A DNA stretch of 64,000 nt from Rhizobium sullae (GTDB lineage: Bacteria; Pseudomonadota; Alphaproteobacteria; Rhizobiales; Rhizobiaceae), in assembly GCF_900169785.1 (NCBI RefSeq), contig NZ_FWER01000010.1:1-64000 (forward strand). The letters are read 5' to 3'. This document shows positions 1 to 9,111 of this stretch, piece by piece. The first letter of the stretch is position 1, and every line of letters begins with the position of its first letter. A model generated the notes under the pieces. The model did no database searches and was not told the DNA's origin. It worked only from the letters and a program-made list of their open reading frames with translations. A program made the translations under genes and the position numbers.

Positions 1-2
1 TG

Positions 3-518
3 ACCGAGCTGGGCGGCTCGGGCAGGGTGCTGGAGATCGGAAGCGGTGGCGGGCGAGATGCACTTGAGCTTGAGAAGCGGGGAATTAGCGTCCGGCGCAC
101 CGACATTTCAAAGGGGTTCGTCGAACTGCTTCGCGAAAGTGGCTTCGAGGCCGACCTGCTGGACCCGCTGACCGAAGACTTGGCCGACCCGCAGCGTCCC
201 GGCACGCCGTACGACGGGATCTGGGCCTGTGCCTGCCTGATTCATGTCGCGCGCGAGGATTTCGGCACGGTGCTTGGGCGGCTTGCCAAGGCGACCCGGA
301 CCGGTGGCCGATTGCACGCCTCGGTTAGAGAGGGCGAAGGCGAGGATGTGTCCACACACGGCAGTGCTGCAGCGCCCCGGCGCTACGTCGAGACGTACTG
401 GCGCGCGTCTGCCCTGCGGTCCGCACTCACAGACGCCGGCTGGATCGTCAGCGAGGTACGTCGGTGCGTCGGAAAGCCCCATGATCGGTGGCTGAGCGTT
501 CGGGCGAGTCGGGCGTGA
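3..518 (+). CDS. class I SAM-dependent methyltransferase, 5' end cut by the window
   Basis: The reading frame is open at the left edge, so the true start lies outside the window; an internal GTG at 27 is unlikely to be the start because it falls inside the first motif. The visible N-terminus carries the glycine-rich SAM-binding motif VLEIGSGGGRD, followed by an acidic strand end and a stretch (DGIWACACLIHV) that fits the family's motif after strand 4. The rest reads like small UbiE/Tam-like methyltransferases. The substrate cannot be named. The gene ends about 215 bases before modA and points the same way, but the gap holds a separate candidate regulatory site, so it is probably not part of the molybdate operon. 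Confidence 0.75.
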   Translation, partial: TELGGSGRVLEIGSGGGRDALELEKRGISVRRTDISKGFVELLRESGFEADLLDPLTEDLADPQRPGTPYDGIWACACLIHVAREDFGTVLGRLAKATRTGGRLHASVREGEGEDVSTHGSAAAPRRYVETYWRASALRSALTDAGWIVSEVRRCVGKPHDRWLSVRASRA

Positions 519-669
519 CGCACACAGAACTTGCCGGTGTGGCCGGTTGTGGCGATGAACTCTAGGTGGTCACCGCAATCGGGAGGGCAGCTTATTGACC
601 AAATAAGGCAATCTTCCACGGAAAACGACAACAGCTTATCGCAGCTGCGCAATATATTTCTGAGAACAT

Positions 670-697
670 ATCGATAGCCAATCCCATCTATATCGAT
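670..697 (+). promoter_or_regulatory. candidate ModE box upstream of modA
   Basis: Two 11-base arms separated by 6 bases form an imperfect palindrome: the left arm begins ATCGATA and the right arm ends TATCGAT, and 8 of 11 positions pair. The outer spacing of 28 bases from ATCG to CGAT equals that of the known enterobacterial ModE operator. It ends about 36 bases before the modA start, and a ModE-like gene lies at the other end of the operon. Function as a molybdate-responsive operator is inferred. Confidence 0.5.
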
Positions 698-733
698 ATA
701 TTCATCTCGATATTTCGGACTGTGGAGTGAAGC

Positions 734-1525
734 ATGGATAATCGTCGGGAATGGATGAAGCGCGTAATCGGGATGATCTCTGCGGCCTGGATTGGCACCG
801 CAGGGCTGCCGCAGTCGGCAAGCGCTGCGGATAAGGTTGTCGTCTTTGCGGCGGCGAGCCTCAAGAATGCCCTTGATGCCGCAAACGCCGCTTGGACAAA
901 AGAAAGCGGGAAGGAAGCCGTCGCTTCCTATGCAGCGAGCTCCGCGCTCGCCAAGCAGATCGAAAATGGTGCACCAGCCGATATCTTTATCTCTGCCGAC
1001 GGCGACTGGATGGACTACGTCGCCAAGAAAGGCATGATCAAGGAAGACACTCGCGCAAACTTGCTTGGCAACCGCATCGTGCTCGTGACCGCCAGCGACA
1101 AGGCAAAGCAGGTCGGCATCAAGCCGGGGTTCGATCTTTCCGGTCTTCTTGGCGATGGCAGGCTTGCCATGGGAGAGGTGAAATCCGTCCCCGCCGGCAA
1201 ATATGGCAAAGCCGCGCTCGAAAAGCTCGGCGTCTGGACGTCGGTGGAATCGAAGATTGCCGGTGTAGAAAGCGTGCGTGCCGCCCTTGCGCTCGTCTCC
1301 CGTGGCGAAGCGCCCTATGGCATTGTCTATCAGACAGATGCCGCAGCCGATAAAGGCGTAGCAATCGTCGGCACGTTTCCCGCCGATTCGCATCCGCCGA
1401 TCATTTATCCTATTGCGCTACTTGCCGGCAGCAGGAACGCGGATGCCGGTGCCTATCTCGAGTTTCTGAAGTCGGATAAGGCCGCACTCTTCTTTACTGC
1501 GCAGGGCTTTGCGATTTTAAAGTGA
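734..1525 (+). CDS. modA: molybdate ABC transporter, periplasmic binding protein
   Basis: This is the periplasmic receptor that captures molybdate (and probably tungstate) and hands it to ModB. The 263-residue product starts with a charged stretch and a hydrophobic signal segment ending in an A-S-A-A type cleavage region near residue 32. It then shows the family's first strand VVVFAAASLKNAL, whose serine contributes to oxyanion binding, and a later ADIFISAD segment that also lines the pocket. The length is normal for ModA. A weak ribosome site GTGGAG precedes the ATG. It is first in the order modA-modB-modC, which secures the assignment over other group VIII binding proteins. Expression is probably controlled by the palindrome at 670-697. 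Confidence 0.95.
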   Translation: MDNRREWMKRVIGMISAAWIGTAGLPQSASAADKVVVFAAASLKNALDAANAAWTKESGKEAVASYAASSALAKQIENGAPADIFISADGDWMDYVAKKGMIKEDTRANLLGNRIVLVTASDKAKQVGIKPGFDLSGLLGDGRLAMGEVKSVPAGKYGKAALEKLGVWTSVESKIAGVESVRAALALVSRGEAPYGIVYQTDAAADKGVAIVGTFPADSHPPIIYPIALLAGSRNADAGAYLEFLKSDKAALFFTAQGFAILK

Positions 1526-1575
1526 AGAGAGATTTTATCCTGCAGTTTCGCTGAGACCTATCGGAGACACCCAAC

Positions 1576-2274
1576 TTGGATTTTGGCCTGAGCAATGATG
1601 AGTGGACGGCGATCTTGCTCAGCCTGCGGGTTTCCGTTGTCGCCATGTTCGCAAGCTTGCCGTTCGGCATTGCGGTCGCGCTGCTTCTTGCCCGCGGCCG
1701 CTTCTATGGCAAATCGGCCCTCAATGGCATAATTCATCTGCCGCTGATCCTGCCACCGGTCGTCACCGGCTTCATTCTTCTGATCCTCTTCGGCCGCAGC
1801 GGACCGATCGGCAGCTTGCTGGATCAGTATTTCGGGATTGTCTTTTCCTTCCGCTGGACGGGCGCAGCGCTCGCCTGCGGCGTTATGGGGTTCCCGCTGA
1901 TGGTCCGAAGCATCCGGCTTTCGATCGAGGCGATCGACCGCAGGATCGAGGAAGCGGCAGGCACGCTGGGCGCAAGCCCGCTCTGGGTGTTCCTGACCGT
2001 CACCCTGCCGCTGACACTGCCCGGGATCATCGTCGGAATGATCTTAGCCTTTGCCAAGGCCATGGGCGAATTCGGCGCGACTATCACCTTCGTTTCGAAC
2101 ATCCCGGGTGAGACGCAGACGCTGTCTGCCGCCATCTATACGTTCACCCAGGTTCCAGGCGGCGACGCCGGCGCCATGCGTCTTACCTTGGTTGCCATCG
2201 TCATCTCAATGGCAGCACTGCTGGCATCTGAATTAATGGCGCATCTCGCGGGCCGGAGGATCGATCCGGAATGA
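1576..2274 (+). CDS. modB: molybdate ABC transporter, permease
   Basis: This is the inner-membrane channel subunit of the molybdate importer, 232 residues, normal for ModB. About five strongly hydrophobic segments are visible. The conserved cytoplasmic loop that docks on the ATPase reads [20 protein letters not shown] (the EAA motif), near residues 122-141. The best start is a TTG at 1576 with GGAGAC a few bases upstream; no ATG fits the conserved N-terminus. The stop codon overlaps the modC start as ATGATG, so the two are translationally coupled. It belongs to the operon modABC. Confidence 0.94.
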   Translation: MDFGLSNDEWTAILLSLRVSVVAMFASLPFGIAVALLLARGRFYGKSALNGIIHLPLILPPVVTGFILLILFGRSGPIGSLLDQYFGIVFSFRWTGAALACGVMGFPLMVRSIRLSIEAIDRRIEEAAGTLGASPLWVFLTVTLPLTLPGIIVGMILAFAKAMGEFGATITFVSNIPGETQTLSAAIYTFTQVPGGDAGAMRLTLVAIVISMAALLASELMAHLAGRRIDPE

Positions 2275-3338
2275 TGCTCACTATCGAAACCAGACACCGC
2301 TTCGGCGCCTTCGCCCTTGACGCCGCTTTTACCTCCGAAGTCGGTGTGACGGCCCTCTTCGGCCGGTCCGGCTCGGGCAAGACCTCGATGATCCGCATCA
2401 TTGCCGGCCTGGTCCGGCCGAATGAAGGCCGGGTTATCCTAGACGGGATGCCGCTGACCGATACGGCGAAAGGCATCTTCGTCCCCCGACATCGCCGCCG
2501 TTTCGGCTATGTCTTCCAGGACGGAAGACTGTTTCCGCACATGAGCGTTCGCAAGAATCTCTCTTACGGAAGCTGGTTCGCGCCGAAGGCTTCGCGGACC
2601 GGCAGCTTTGACCATATCGTGGATCTGCTTGGTATTGAAAGCCTGCTCGACCGAAGCCCTTCCAACCTCTCAGGCGGAGAAAAGCAACGTGTGGCAATCG
2701 GCCGCGCGCTGCTTTCCTCTCCGCGTCTTTTGCTGATGGACGAACCGCTCGCAGCGCTTGATGACGCCCGCAAAGCCGAGATCCTGCCCTATCTCGAACG
2801 CCTGCGTGATGAGACACAGATCCCGATCGTATATGTCAGCCATTCGATCTCCGAAGTGGCACGCCTTGCCAATCAGGTCGTCGTGATGCGAGAAGGCAAA
2901 GTTGAGGCGGCAGGCAGCGTAGCCGATGTGCTGAGCCGTCCTTCGGCGGCCGAGGACCGGCGCGAAGCGGGTGCGCTTCTCGAAGGCATTGTCGAAAGCC
3001 TCGATGAAAAGCATCGCCTTGCGACGCTCGCATTAAAAGGATCGCACCTTCATGTCCCGGGCGCTACGGTATCGCCGGGCAAGCGCGTTCGCGTCCACAT
3101 TCCTTCCCGAGATGTCATGCTGGCGACCGTCAGGCCGGAAGGTTTAAGCGCGTTGAATATTATTGACGGTATCATACGGCAGATATCGCCTGCGGAAGAC
3201 GGAACGGTCGAGGTGCAGGTCGACTGCGGTGGCGATATCATCCTGTCGCGCATCACGGCACTCTCCGCTGAGAGGCTCGATCTTGCATCCAACAAGCCTG
3301 TCTTTGCTGTCATCAAGACAGTTGCGCTGCAGCCTTGA
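2271..3338 (+). CDS. modC: molybdate ABC transporter, ATP-binding protein
   Basis: This cytoplasmic ATPase drives molybdate import. The 355-residue protein shows the Walker A motif GRSGSGKTS at residues 31-39, the Q-loop VFQ at 81-83, the signature LSGGEKQR at 133-140 and Walker B RLLLMDEP at 152-159, followed by a switch histidine in YVSHS. The C-terminal 65 or so residues fit a molybdate-binding TOBE domain, which separates ModC from general sugar ATPases. Its start overlaps the modB stop by four bases. Its stop lies directly against the stop of the convergent ModE-like gene, with no bases between. Confidence 0.95.
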   Translation: MMLTIETRHRFGAFALDAAFTSEVGVTALFGRSGSGKTSMIRIIAGLVRPNEGRVILDGMPLTDTAKGIFVPRHRRRFGYVFQDGRLFPHMSVRKNLSYGSWFAPKASRTGSFDHIVDLLGIESLLDRSPSNLSGGEKQRVAIGRALLSSPRLLLMDEPLAALDDARKAEILPYLERLRDETQIPIVYVSHSISEVARLANQVVVMREGKVEAAGSVADVLSRPSAAEDRREAGALLEGIVESLDEKHRLATLALKGSHLHVPGATVSPGKRVRVHIPSRDVMLATVRPEGLSALNIIDGIIRQISPAEDGTVEVQVDCGGDIILSRITALSAERLDLASNKPVFAVIKTVALQP

Positions 3339-3716
3339 CTATTTCCTAACCGCCTCCGCCTGACTGCGGTTGCCCTCCAGCCAGGCAAGATCACCCGCAA
3401 GAGCTGTTCGCACGGCCTCCTCCATATGCCGGAAGCGCGACAGCAACTCCTCGCCAAATGGCGTCAGTGCGGCGCCGCCGCCCCTTTGGCCGCCGCGCTG
3501 GGATTCGACCACCGGCACCTTGAACATTCGGTTCATGTCGCTGACAAGCAACCACGCGCGCCGGTAGGACATATCCATCGCTCTGCCGGCTGCCGAAATC
3601 GAGCCGGTTTCGCGGATGTGCTCCAGGAGTTCCATCTTGCCGCGGCCCAGGCGATCCTCATGCGGAAAGCTGATGCGCAGGATGGGAACGAGTTGATGTC
3701 TGGCGGCGCTGTCCAT
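3339..3716 (-). CDS. ModE-like winged-helix regulator, DNA-binding domain only
   Basis: The 125-residue product matches the N-terminal DNA-binding domain of ModE. It has GKMELLEHIRETGSISAAGR near residues 26-45, then a recognition helix with MSYRRAWLLVSDMN, then the wing with RGGQRGGGAALTPFG. Full-length ModE proteins of enterobacteria carry two molybdate-binding (molbindin) domains after this; here the protein stops after a short helix, so none is present. It is convergent with modC and adjoins it exactly. It probably regulates modABC through the palindrome near 670-697. How it would sense molybdate without the second domain is open. The ribosome site is weak. Confidence 0.85.
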   Translation of the reverse strand: MDSAARHQLVPILRISFPHEDRLGRGKMELLEHIRETGSISAAGRAMDMSYRRAWLLVSDMNRMFKVPVVESQRGGQRGGGAALTPFGEELLSRFRHMEEAVRTALAGDLAWLEGNRSQAEAVRK

Positions 3717-3949
3717 GCAGTTCTGCGGTTACGGAAAATCGCGGGCACTGTACGCTTGGCCGTTGGCGCTGTACACCGCCGCCTTCGCTGCCGGCAACAA
3801 TATAAATCTTGAACGCGAATCTAAGTCTTCGCGAAATGAATAACCGGCTCGTGTCTTGAAAGATTAACGGTTTAGTGCCTATCTTAACCATGATTTGGTT
3901 CGCCCAAATCAGTGATGCGCATGTTGTTTATTGCAGGAAAGGAAAAGCA

Positions 3950-4363
3950 CTGACAACAGTACACGCCAAGGGAAGAACGCTCGCCGTTGTCCCGAAGAGC
4001 CTGGAACGTGGCGCCGATGCCGCCGCCCGCGCTCTGCAAGCTGTCCTCACGAGCCTTGAGGACTCCAAAGCCGAAGATATCGTCACCATCGACATTACCG
4101 GGAAATCTGCGCTGGGCGACTATATGGTCGTCGTCTCCGGCCGATCGAACCGCCATGTCCTGGCGATCTCGGATCACCTGCTCACCGACTTGAAAGACGA
4201 GGGCTTCGGTACAGCCCGCGTTGAGGGCAAGGAGGGCGGTGATTGGGTCCTGATCGACACCGGTGATATCATCGTGCACGTCTTCCGCCCCGAAATCCGC
4301 GAGTTTTACAACATCGAAAAGATGTGGGCAGCGCCGGATATGGACGAAGAAACGCGGCACTGA
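3950..4363 (+). CDS. rsfS: ribosomal silencing factor RsfS
   Basis: This protein binds ribosomal protein uL14 on the large subunit and blocks subunit joining during starvation. The core reads KAEDIVTIDITGKSALGDYM, then VVSGRSNRHV and a WVLIDTGDIIVHVF strand ending in FYNIEKMW, all typical of the RsfS/Iojap family. The start is debatable. A strong ribosome site AGGAAAGGA at 3935-3943 sits six bases before an in-frame CTG at 3950, giving a protein that begins with TTVHAKGR. An upstream in-frame ATG at 3875 or 3890 would add poorly family-like residues. I prefer the CTG. The gene precedes rlmH, a common pairing in this order. Confidence 0.9.
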   Translation: MTTVHAKGRTLAVVPKSLERGADAAARALQAVLTSLEDSKAEDIVTIDITGKSALGDYMVVVSGRSNRHVLAISDHLLTDLKDEGFGTARVEGKEGGDWVLIDTGDIIVHVFRPEIREFYNIEKMWAAPDMDEETRH

Positions 4364-4479
4364 TAGGCGGTCCGGGTTGTCCGGCGTCTGAGACGCGGCA
4401 TTTGAACAGGCCGGAAACACGCGAGCCCGGCCGAGAGAGCCGGTACTGTGCCTTCGCGGCGCATGACGGGAGCGGGTGA

Positions 4480-4962
4480 ATGCGGGTTGGTCTTTTTGCA
4501 GTGGGGCGGCTCAAATCCGGCCCCGAGAAGGATCTTGCGGCCCGCTATTTTGACCGTTTTGCCAAGGCTGGTCCCGCGGTTGGTCTCGAATTCTCACGCG
4601 TTGCCGAGGTTGCCGAGAGCCGCGCCTCGAATGCAGAGACGCGCAAACGCGAGGAGGCAGCCATGCTGCAAAAGACGCTGGCTGAAGGCAGTGTTCTCCT
4701 TCTTCTCGATGAGCGCGGCAAGGCGTTGGATAGCGAAGCCTTTGCAAACGTCCTCGGCAACTATCGCGACCAGGGAAAACGGGATCTGATAATTGCCATC
4801 GGCGGTGCCGACGGCCTTGATCCCGCGCTTTACGACCGTGCCGACATGACGCTGTGCCTCGGCAAGATGACTTGGCCGCATCAGTTGGTGAGAACGCTCA
4901 TAGCCGAACAGCTCTACCGTGCCGTCACTATCCTCTCCGGTCACCCCTATCACCGTGCCTGA
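4480..4962 (+). CDS. rlmH: 23S rRNA (pseudouridine-1915-N3) methyltransferase
   Basis: RlmH is a SPOUT-class methyltransferase that methylates pseudouridine 1915 in helix 69 of 23S rRNA in assembled ribosomes. The 160-residue product has the family hallmarks: LLLLDERGKALDSEAFA in the middle, the knotted SAM site IIAIGGADGLD, and the C-terminal tail with KMTWPHQLVRTLIAEQLYRA and the terminal YHR. Length is normal. It lies about 115 bases after rsfS and 110 before the envC-like gene, in the same direction. Confidence 0.95.
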   Translation: MRVGLFAVGRLKSGPEKDLAARYFDRFAKAGPAVGLEFSRVAEVAESRASNAETRKREEAAMLQKTLAEGSVLLLLDERGKALDSEAFANVLGNYRDQGKRDLIIAIGGADGLDPALYDRADMTLCLGKMTWPHQLVRTLIAEQLYRAVTILSGHPYHRA

Positions 4963-5073
4963 TGGTCACGCAGCCGTGTTTTGCCACGTGCGGCCTTGTC
5001 CACCAATCTTTCTGGCAAATGACGCCAAATCAGCTTAGTCTCCGCGCGATTTGAAAGTTACCCCTGAACCCGC

Positions 5074-6516
5074 ATGACGAGAACTGCCCGCAAGCGAAAG
5101 CGACTGATCCTACCCGCATTCGCGGCTGGCCTCGGCGTGACGGCGATTTTCGTCCAGTTCGATTTTGGCGGAGCAGGCGCGTTCGCCCAGAACACACCGG
5201 CGCCGGCGGCGGCCGGAGCACCTGAACAGCCCGCCGATGCGATTAAGCCGTTGCCAGACCCGGCCGCAGAACTCGCAAGAAAACGTGACGAGACCCGCAC
5301 CCAACTCGAGGCCTTATCAAGAACGATCAATCTTTCGTCAGATAAAGTGATCGCGCTGCAGAAGAGCATTGCGAATCTGGACAAAAGCAGCACGAATATT
5401 CGCCAGGCGCTGATCGATTCCGCCGCACGGCGCAAGACGCTCGAAACGCAGATCCTCGAAAGCGAGAAGAAGCTCGCCGATCTCGGTGTCAAGGAAGACG
5501 CTATCCACCGCTCGCTTCATGAGCGACGCGGCCTGCTTGCTGAAGTGCTCGCCGCCCTTCAGCGCATGGGCCGCAATCCGCCGCCCGCTCTCCTTGTGAC
5601 ACCGGACGATGCGCTTGCCTCGGTGCGCAGCGCAATCCTGCTAGGTGCCGTCGTGCCCGGCATGCGCAGGGAGACTGATAAGCTTGCCGCAGATCTGGCC
5701 AATCTCGCAGCCTTGCAGGCAGCAAGTGCCGAGGAAAAGGCAAATCTTACCGCTACGATGACGAACAGCATCGAGGAAGAGCGGCATATGGATCTGCTCC
5801 TCGCCGAAAATGATAAATTGAGCCGCAGCAATGCTACGGATCTCGAAGCGGAGAAGAGACGCTCTGAGGAGCTGGCGGCCAAGGCGACAACGCTCGAAGG
5901 CCTTGTGACTTCGATGGAATCCGAGATTTCCTCTGTACGCGAGGCCGCTGAAGCAGCCCGCCGTGAGGAAGAGAACCGGAAACTCCTCACGGACGAGCAG
6001 CGAGCTCAGGCTAGGGCCCTGGCCGAGAGCGGCGTGCCTGATAAAAACCGCATTGCGCCCGCATATCCGTTCGGAGAATTGAAGGCGAAATTGGAGCTGC
6101 CCGTGGCGGGCGATATTCTGCGCCAATTTGGCGACGCCGATGGCACTGGACACGAGGCCATGGGAATGACGCTGGCCACCAATCCGGATACTGTGGTGAC
6201 CGCGCCGGCAGACGGACTGGTGGTTTTTGCCGGCGCCTTCCGCAGCTATGGCCAGATGATCATCCTCGATGCGGGCGGCGGATACCACTTGGTTCTCTCT
6301 GGAATGGACCTGATCAGCACCCGCCAGGGAAAATTCGTTTTTGCCGGTGAGCCGCTTGCGGTGATGGGTGCAAAAAGAGTCGCGAGCGCGACAGCATTGG
6401 CGCTGGAAACCAACCGCCCAACGCTTTACATTGAATTTCGAAAAGACGGAAAACCGGTCGATTCCCGACCGTGGTGGTCCGCCAAAGACACTGGAAAGGC
6501 ACGCAATGATTCGTAG
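5074..6516 (+). CDS. EnvC-like murein hydrolase activator with degenerate M23 domain
   Basis: The 480-residue protein has a basic N-terminus with a hydrophobic export segment ending near AGAFAQ. A proline/alanine linker follows, then long heptad-rich coiled coils over roughly residues 60-310, and a LytM/M23 fold over about residues 340-470. The M23 part keeps the fold strands (VVTAPADGLVVFAG, YGQMIILDAGGGY) but lacks the usual zinc ligands; only one histidine near HLVLSG remains. That is the pattern of EnvC-type proteins, which activate amidases instead of cutting peptidoglycan. It probably acts in the periplasm during daughter cell separation. Its end overlaps the ctpA start by 11 bases, so the two are coupled. 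Confidence 0.85.
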   Translation: MTRTARKRKRLILPAFAAGLGVTAIFVQFDFGGAGAFAQNTPAPAAAGAPEQPADAIKPLPDPAAELARKRDETRTQLEALSRTINLSSDKVIALQKSIANLDKSSTNIRQALIDSAARRKTLETQILESEKKLADLGVKEDAIHRSLHERRGLLAEVLAALQRMGRNPPPALLVTPDDALASVRSAILLGAVVPGMRRETDKLAADLANLAALQAASAEEKANLTATMTNSIEEERHMDLLLAENDKLSRSNATDLEAEKRRSEELAAKATTLEGLVTSMESEISSVREAAEAARREEENRKLLTDEQRAQARALAESGVPDKNRIAPAYPFGELKAKLELPVAGDILRQFGDADGTGHEAMGMTLATNPDTVVTAPADGLVVFAGAFRSYGQMIILDAGGGYHLVLSGMDLISTRQGKFVFAGEPLAVMGAKRVASATALALETNRPTLYIEFRKDGKPVDSRPWWSAKDTGKARNDS

Positions 6517-7828
6517 GGCTTCTCTTGTTCTGGTCGGCGCATTGATGGGTGCGACCGCCATGGGCGTTATTTATGCAGCTGGGGTGCCGGCCGAAGCGGC
6601 CGGAGCATCCACCTACAAGGAACTCTCCGTGTTTGGCGACGTCTTCGAGCGCGTCCGCGCCCAATACGTCACGCCGCCGGCCGAAGACAAACTCATCGAA
6701 AATGCCATCAATGGCATGCTTTCGTCCCTCGATCCGCATTCGAGCTATATGAATGCCAAGGATGCCGAGGACATGAGCACCCAGACGAAAGGTGAGTTCG
6801 GCGGTCTCGGCATCGAAGTGACGATGGAAGACGAACTCGTCAAGGTTATCACGCCGATCGACGATACGCCCGCCGCCAAGGCAGGCGTTCTTGCGGGTGA
6901 TTACATTTCCGAGATCGACGGCCAGTCCGTCCGTGGATTGAAGCTCGAAGAAGCTGTCGAAAAGATGCGGGGCGCCGTCAACACCCCGATCAAGCTCACG
7001 CTCATCCGCAAAGGTGCGGATAAGCCGATCGAATTGACGATCGTTCGCGACATCGTCGCCGTACAGGCCGTCAAGTCTCGCGTCGAGGATGACGTCGGCT
7101 ATCTCCGGGTCATCTCCTTCACCGAAAAGACCTACCCGGACCTCGAAAGGGCGATCGCCAAGATCAAGGCGACGGTTCCGGCCGACAAGCTGAAGGGTTA
7201 CGTACTCGACCTGCGCCTCAACCCCGGCGGTCTGCTTGATCAGGCAATCAAGGTTTCTGACGCTCTGCTGCAGCGCGGCGAGGTGGTCTCGACCCGCGGC
7301 CGTAATCCGGACGAAACCCGCCGCTTCAATGCCGGCCCGGGTGATCTCACGGATGGCAAGCCGGTGATCGTGCTCGTCAACGGCGGCTCGGCCTCCGCTT
7401 CGGAAATCGTCGCCGGTGCCCTGCAGGATCTGCGCCGCGCGACTGTTCTCGGCACGCGGTCCTTCGGCAAGGGCTCCGTCCAGACGATCATTCCGCTTGG
7501 CGAAAACGGCGCACTCCGCTTGACGACCGCGCTCTACTACACACCGTCGGGCCGCTCGATTCAGGGCACCGGCATCACGCCGGACATCAAGGTCGAAGAG
7601 CCGCTGCCGGACGATCTGAAGGACAAGATGGCAACCGAAGGCGAATCCAGCCTGCGCGGCCATATCAAGGGTCAGAGCGAGACCGATGAAGGCTCCGGTT
7701 CTGTTGCCTATGTTCCCCCGGATCCGAAGAACGACGTGCAGTTGAATTTTGCGCTCGAACTGCTTCGCGGCAAGAAGACCGATCCGGCCTTCCCCCCGAA
7801 TCCGGACAAGGCGGTTTCCGCCAAGTAA
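6506..7828 (+). CDS. ctpA: C-terminal processing protease, S41 family
   Basis: This is an exported serine protease of the tail-specific/CtpA family, 440 residues. A signal segment covers about residues 1-35. A PDZ domain follows near residues 85-160 (GGLGIEVT at its start), then the S41 catalytic core. The nucleophile is expected in GGSASASE (Ser297), and the catalytic lysine in SFGKG (Lys322), 25 residues later, matching the family's Ser-Lys spacing. I chose the ATG at 6506 because GGAAAGG lies six bases upstream and the encoded protein then begins with a clean signal peptide. The gene overlaps the envC-like stop, consistent with a shared envelope role, and ends at a strong terminator. Confidence 0.93.
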   Translation: MIRRASLVLVGALMGATAMGVIYAAGVPAEAAGASTYKELSVFGDVFERVRAQYVTPPAEDKLIENAINGMLSSLDPHSSYMNAKDAEDMSTQTKGEFGGLGIEVTMEDELVKVITPIDDTPAAKAGVLAGDYISEIDGQSVRGLKLEEAVEKMRGAVNTPIKLTLIRKGADKPIELTIVRDIVAVQAVKSRVEDDVGYLRVISFTEKTYPDLERAIAKIKATVPADKLKGYVLDLRLNPGGLLDQAIKVSDALLQRGEVVSTRGRNPDETRRFNAGPGDLTDGKPVIVLVNGGSASASEIVAGALQDLRRATVLGTRSFGKGSVQTIIPLGENGALRLTTALYYTPSGRSIQGTGITPDIKVEEPLPDDLKDKMATEGESSLRGHIKGQSETDEGSGSVAYVPPDPKNDVQLNFALELLRGKKTDPAFPPNPDKAVSAK

Positions 7829-7841
7829 ACTTTCATAGGTC

Positions 7842-7875
7842 ATCAGGCCGGATTTTTGATCCGGCCTGATTTTTT
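7842..7875 (+). terminator. intrinsic terminator after ctpA
   Basis: A perfect 12-bp stem (ATCAGGCCGGAT with ATCCGGCCTGAT), a 5-base loop and a run of six T form a textbook rho-independent terminator 14 bases after the ctpA stop. Confidence 0.92.
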
Positions 7876-7907
7876 GCTGCTTCCCGGTTTTGGAGCGGGC
7901 GAGGAAA

Positions 7908-9101
7908 TTGGGAACGGATTTGCATGCACCATTGGGCCAGAACCGCAAGGCTGGCCGAAAGCGGCCGAATGTCCTGCGGATTGGCCGGATTGCCGCTAGC
8001 CTCTGCCTGATCACGATCGGCGGCTTTTCTCTCTACACGATGCTCAGTGACGATGGCCTTCAGCGGACAAAGCCGCCTCTGGCCGATCCAGCGGCGTCAC
8101 CACCAACGGATGCCGTCCAGAAACTCCCCACGCAGAGCCAAGCCGCAAATGGCATGCCTCGCTCCGATCCGCATTCGGGTGCGAATGTCGAGCAGATGGT
8201 GACCGGGGACGGCTCTGTTGTGACCAAATACAGCCCGCGGCCACGCCATGACAACGGCCCGGTTCTAGTGGACGCCATGCAGGTCGGCCAGGATCCGCGC
8301 ATGGCAGCGATGCCGAATGAGAGCCTTCTGGAGGACGGCCCTTTTGGCCGCCTACCCATCATCGGGCCGGATGGCCGTCGCCCGATGGATCAGTATGCGC
8401 GTCCATGGTCCGGCGCACGCGGCACCCGTGTGGCGATCGTAGTCAGCGGTCTCGGTCTCAGTCAGACGGGTACGCAGCGCGCCATCAAGAAACTTCCGGA
8501 GGAAGTCACCCTCGCATTCGCCGCGAGCGGCAACAGCCTGCAGCGCTGGATGCAGGAAGCGCGCCGCGACGGACATGAGATCCTCATGCAAGTTCCACTG
8601 GAGCCCTTCGATTACCCGGCGAACAATCCCGGCCCGGAAACGCTGCTGATTTCGAAGTCACCGGGAAAGAACATCGAAAACCTGCATCGCGCGATGGCCG
8701 AAATCACCAATTATACGGGAATCATGAACTACCTGGGCGGACGCTTTCTCTCAAATCCCGATGCCATGGAGCCGGTGATGCGCGATATCAGCAAGCGCGG
8801 CTTGCTGTTTCTCGACGACGGTTCTTCCGCGCAATCAAAGACGGAAGCTGTGGCGAAGGGAACAGAGCTTCCCTATGCCTTTGCGGATCTGCAGCTCGAC
8901 GGTCAGGTTGATGTCAATTCAATCCTGAAAAAGCTTGACGAGCTCGAGCGCATTGCCAAGCGGAACGGCGAGGCAATTGGCGTTGCGTCGGCTTTCAACG
9001 AGAGTATTGACGCAATTTCCAAATGGAGCGAAGAGGCGGGCATGCGCGGCATTGAGATCGTCGGTGTTGCTGCTCTTGCTACAGACCCCAAAAATCCTTG
9101 A
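7908..9101 (+). CDS. divergent polysaccharide deacetylase family protein
   Basis: The product of about 397 residues has a short basic N-terminus, one membrane segment near residues 25-45 ([19 protein letters not shown]), a low-complexity linker, and then a C-terminal domain from about residue 165. That domain begins [20 protein letters not shown] and contains [13 protein letters not shown] and [10 protein letters not shown]. These are marks of the divergent polysaccharide deacetylase (DUF610/YibQ) family. In this family the usual metal-binding histidines of true deacetylases are partly lost and the substrate is unknown. The start is uncertain: a TTG at 7908 follows GAGGAA closely, and another TTG lies at 7890. 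The gene sits 10 bases before rppH. Confidence 0.8.
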   Translation: MGTDLHAPLGQNRKAGRKRPNVLRIGRIAASLCLITIGGFSLYTMLSDDGLQRTKPPLADPAASPPTDAVQKLPTQSQAANGMPRSDPHSGANVEQMVTGDGSVVTKYSPRPRHDNGPVLVDAMQVGQDPRMAAMPNESLLEDGPFGRLPIIGPDGRRPMDQYARPWSGARGTRVAIVVSGLGLSQTGTQRAIKKLPEEVTLAFAASGNSLQRWMQEARRDGHEILMQVPLEPFDYPANNPGPETLLISKSPGKNIENLHRAMAEITNYTGIMNYLGGRFLSNPDAMEPVMRDISKRGLLFLDDGSSAQSKTEAVAKGTELPYAFADLQLDGQVDVNSILKKLDELERIAKRNGEAIGVASAFNESIDAISKWSEEAGMRGIEIVGVAALATDPKNP

Positions 9102-9111
9102 GGAGCCCCCC

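Noticed and set aside
3863..3893. CtrA-type site upstream of rsfS
   Set aside because: Two TTAA words are present but 16 bases apart, not the 7 expected.
6314..8014. 566-codon open frame on the minus strand
   Set aside because: It lies fully antisense to ctpA and flanks, has no family motifs and an arginine-rich composition typical of shadow frames in GC-rich DNA.
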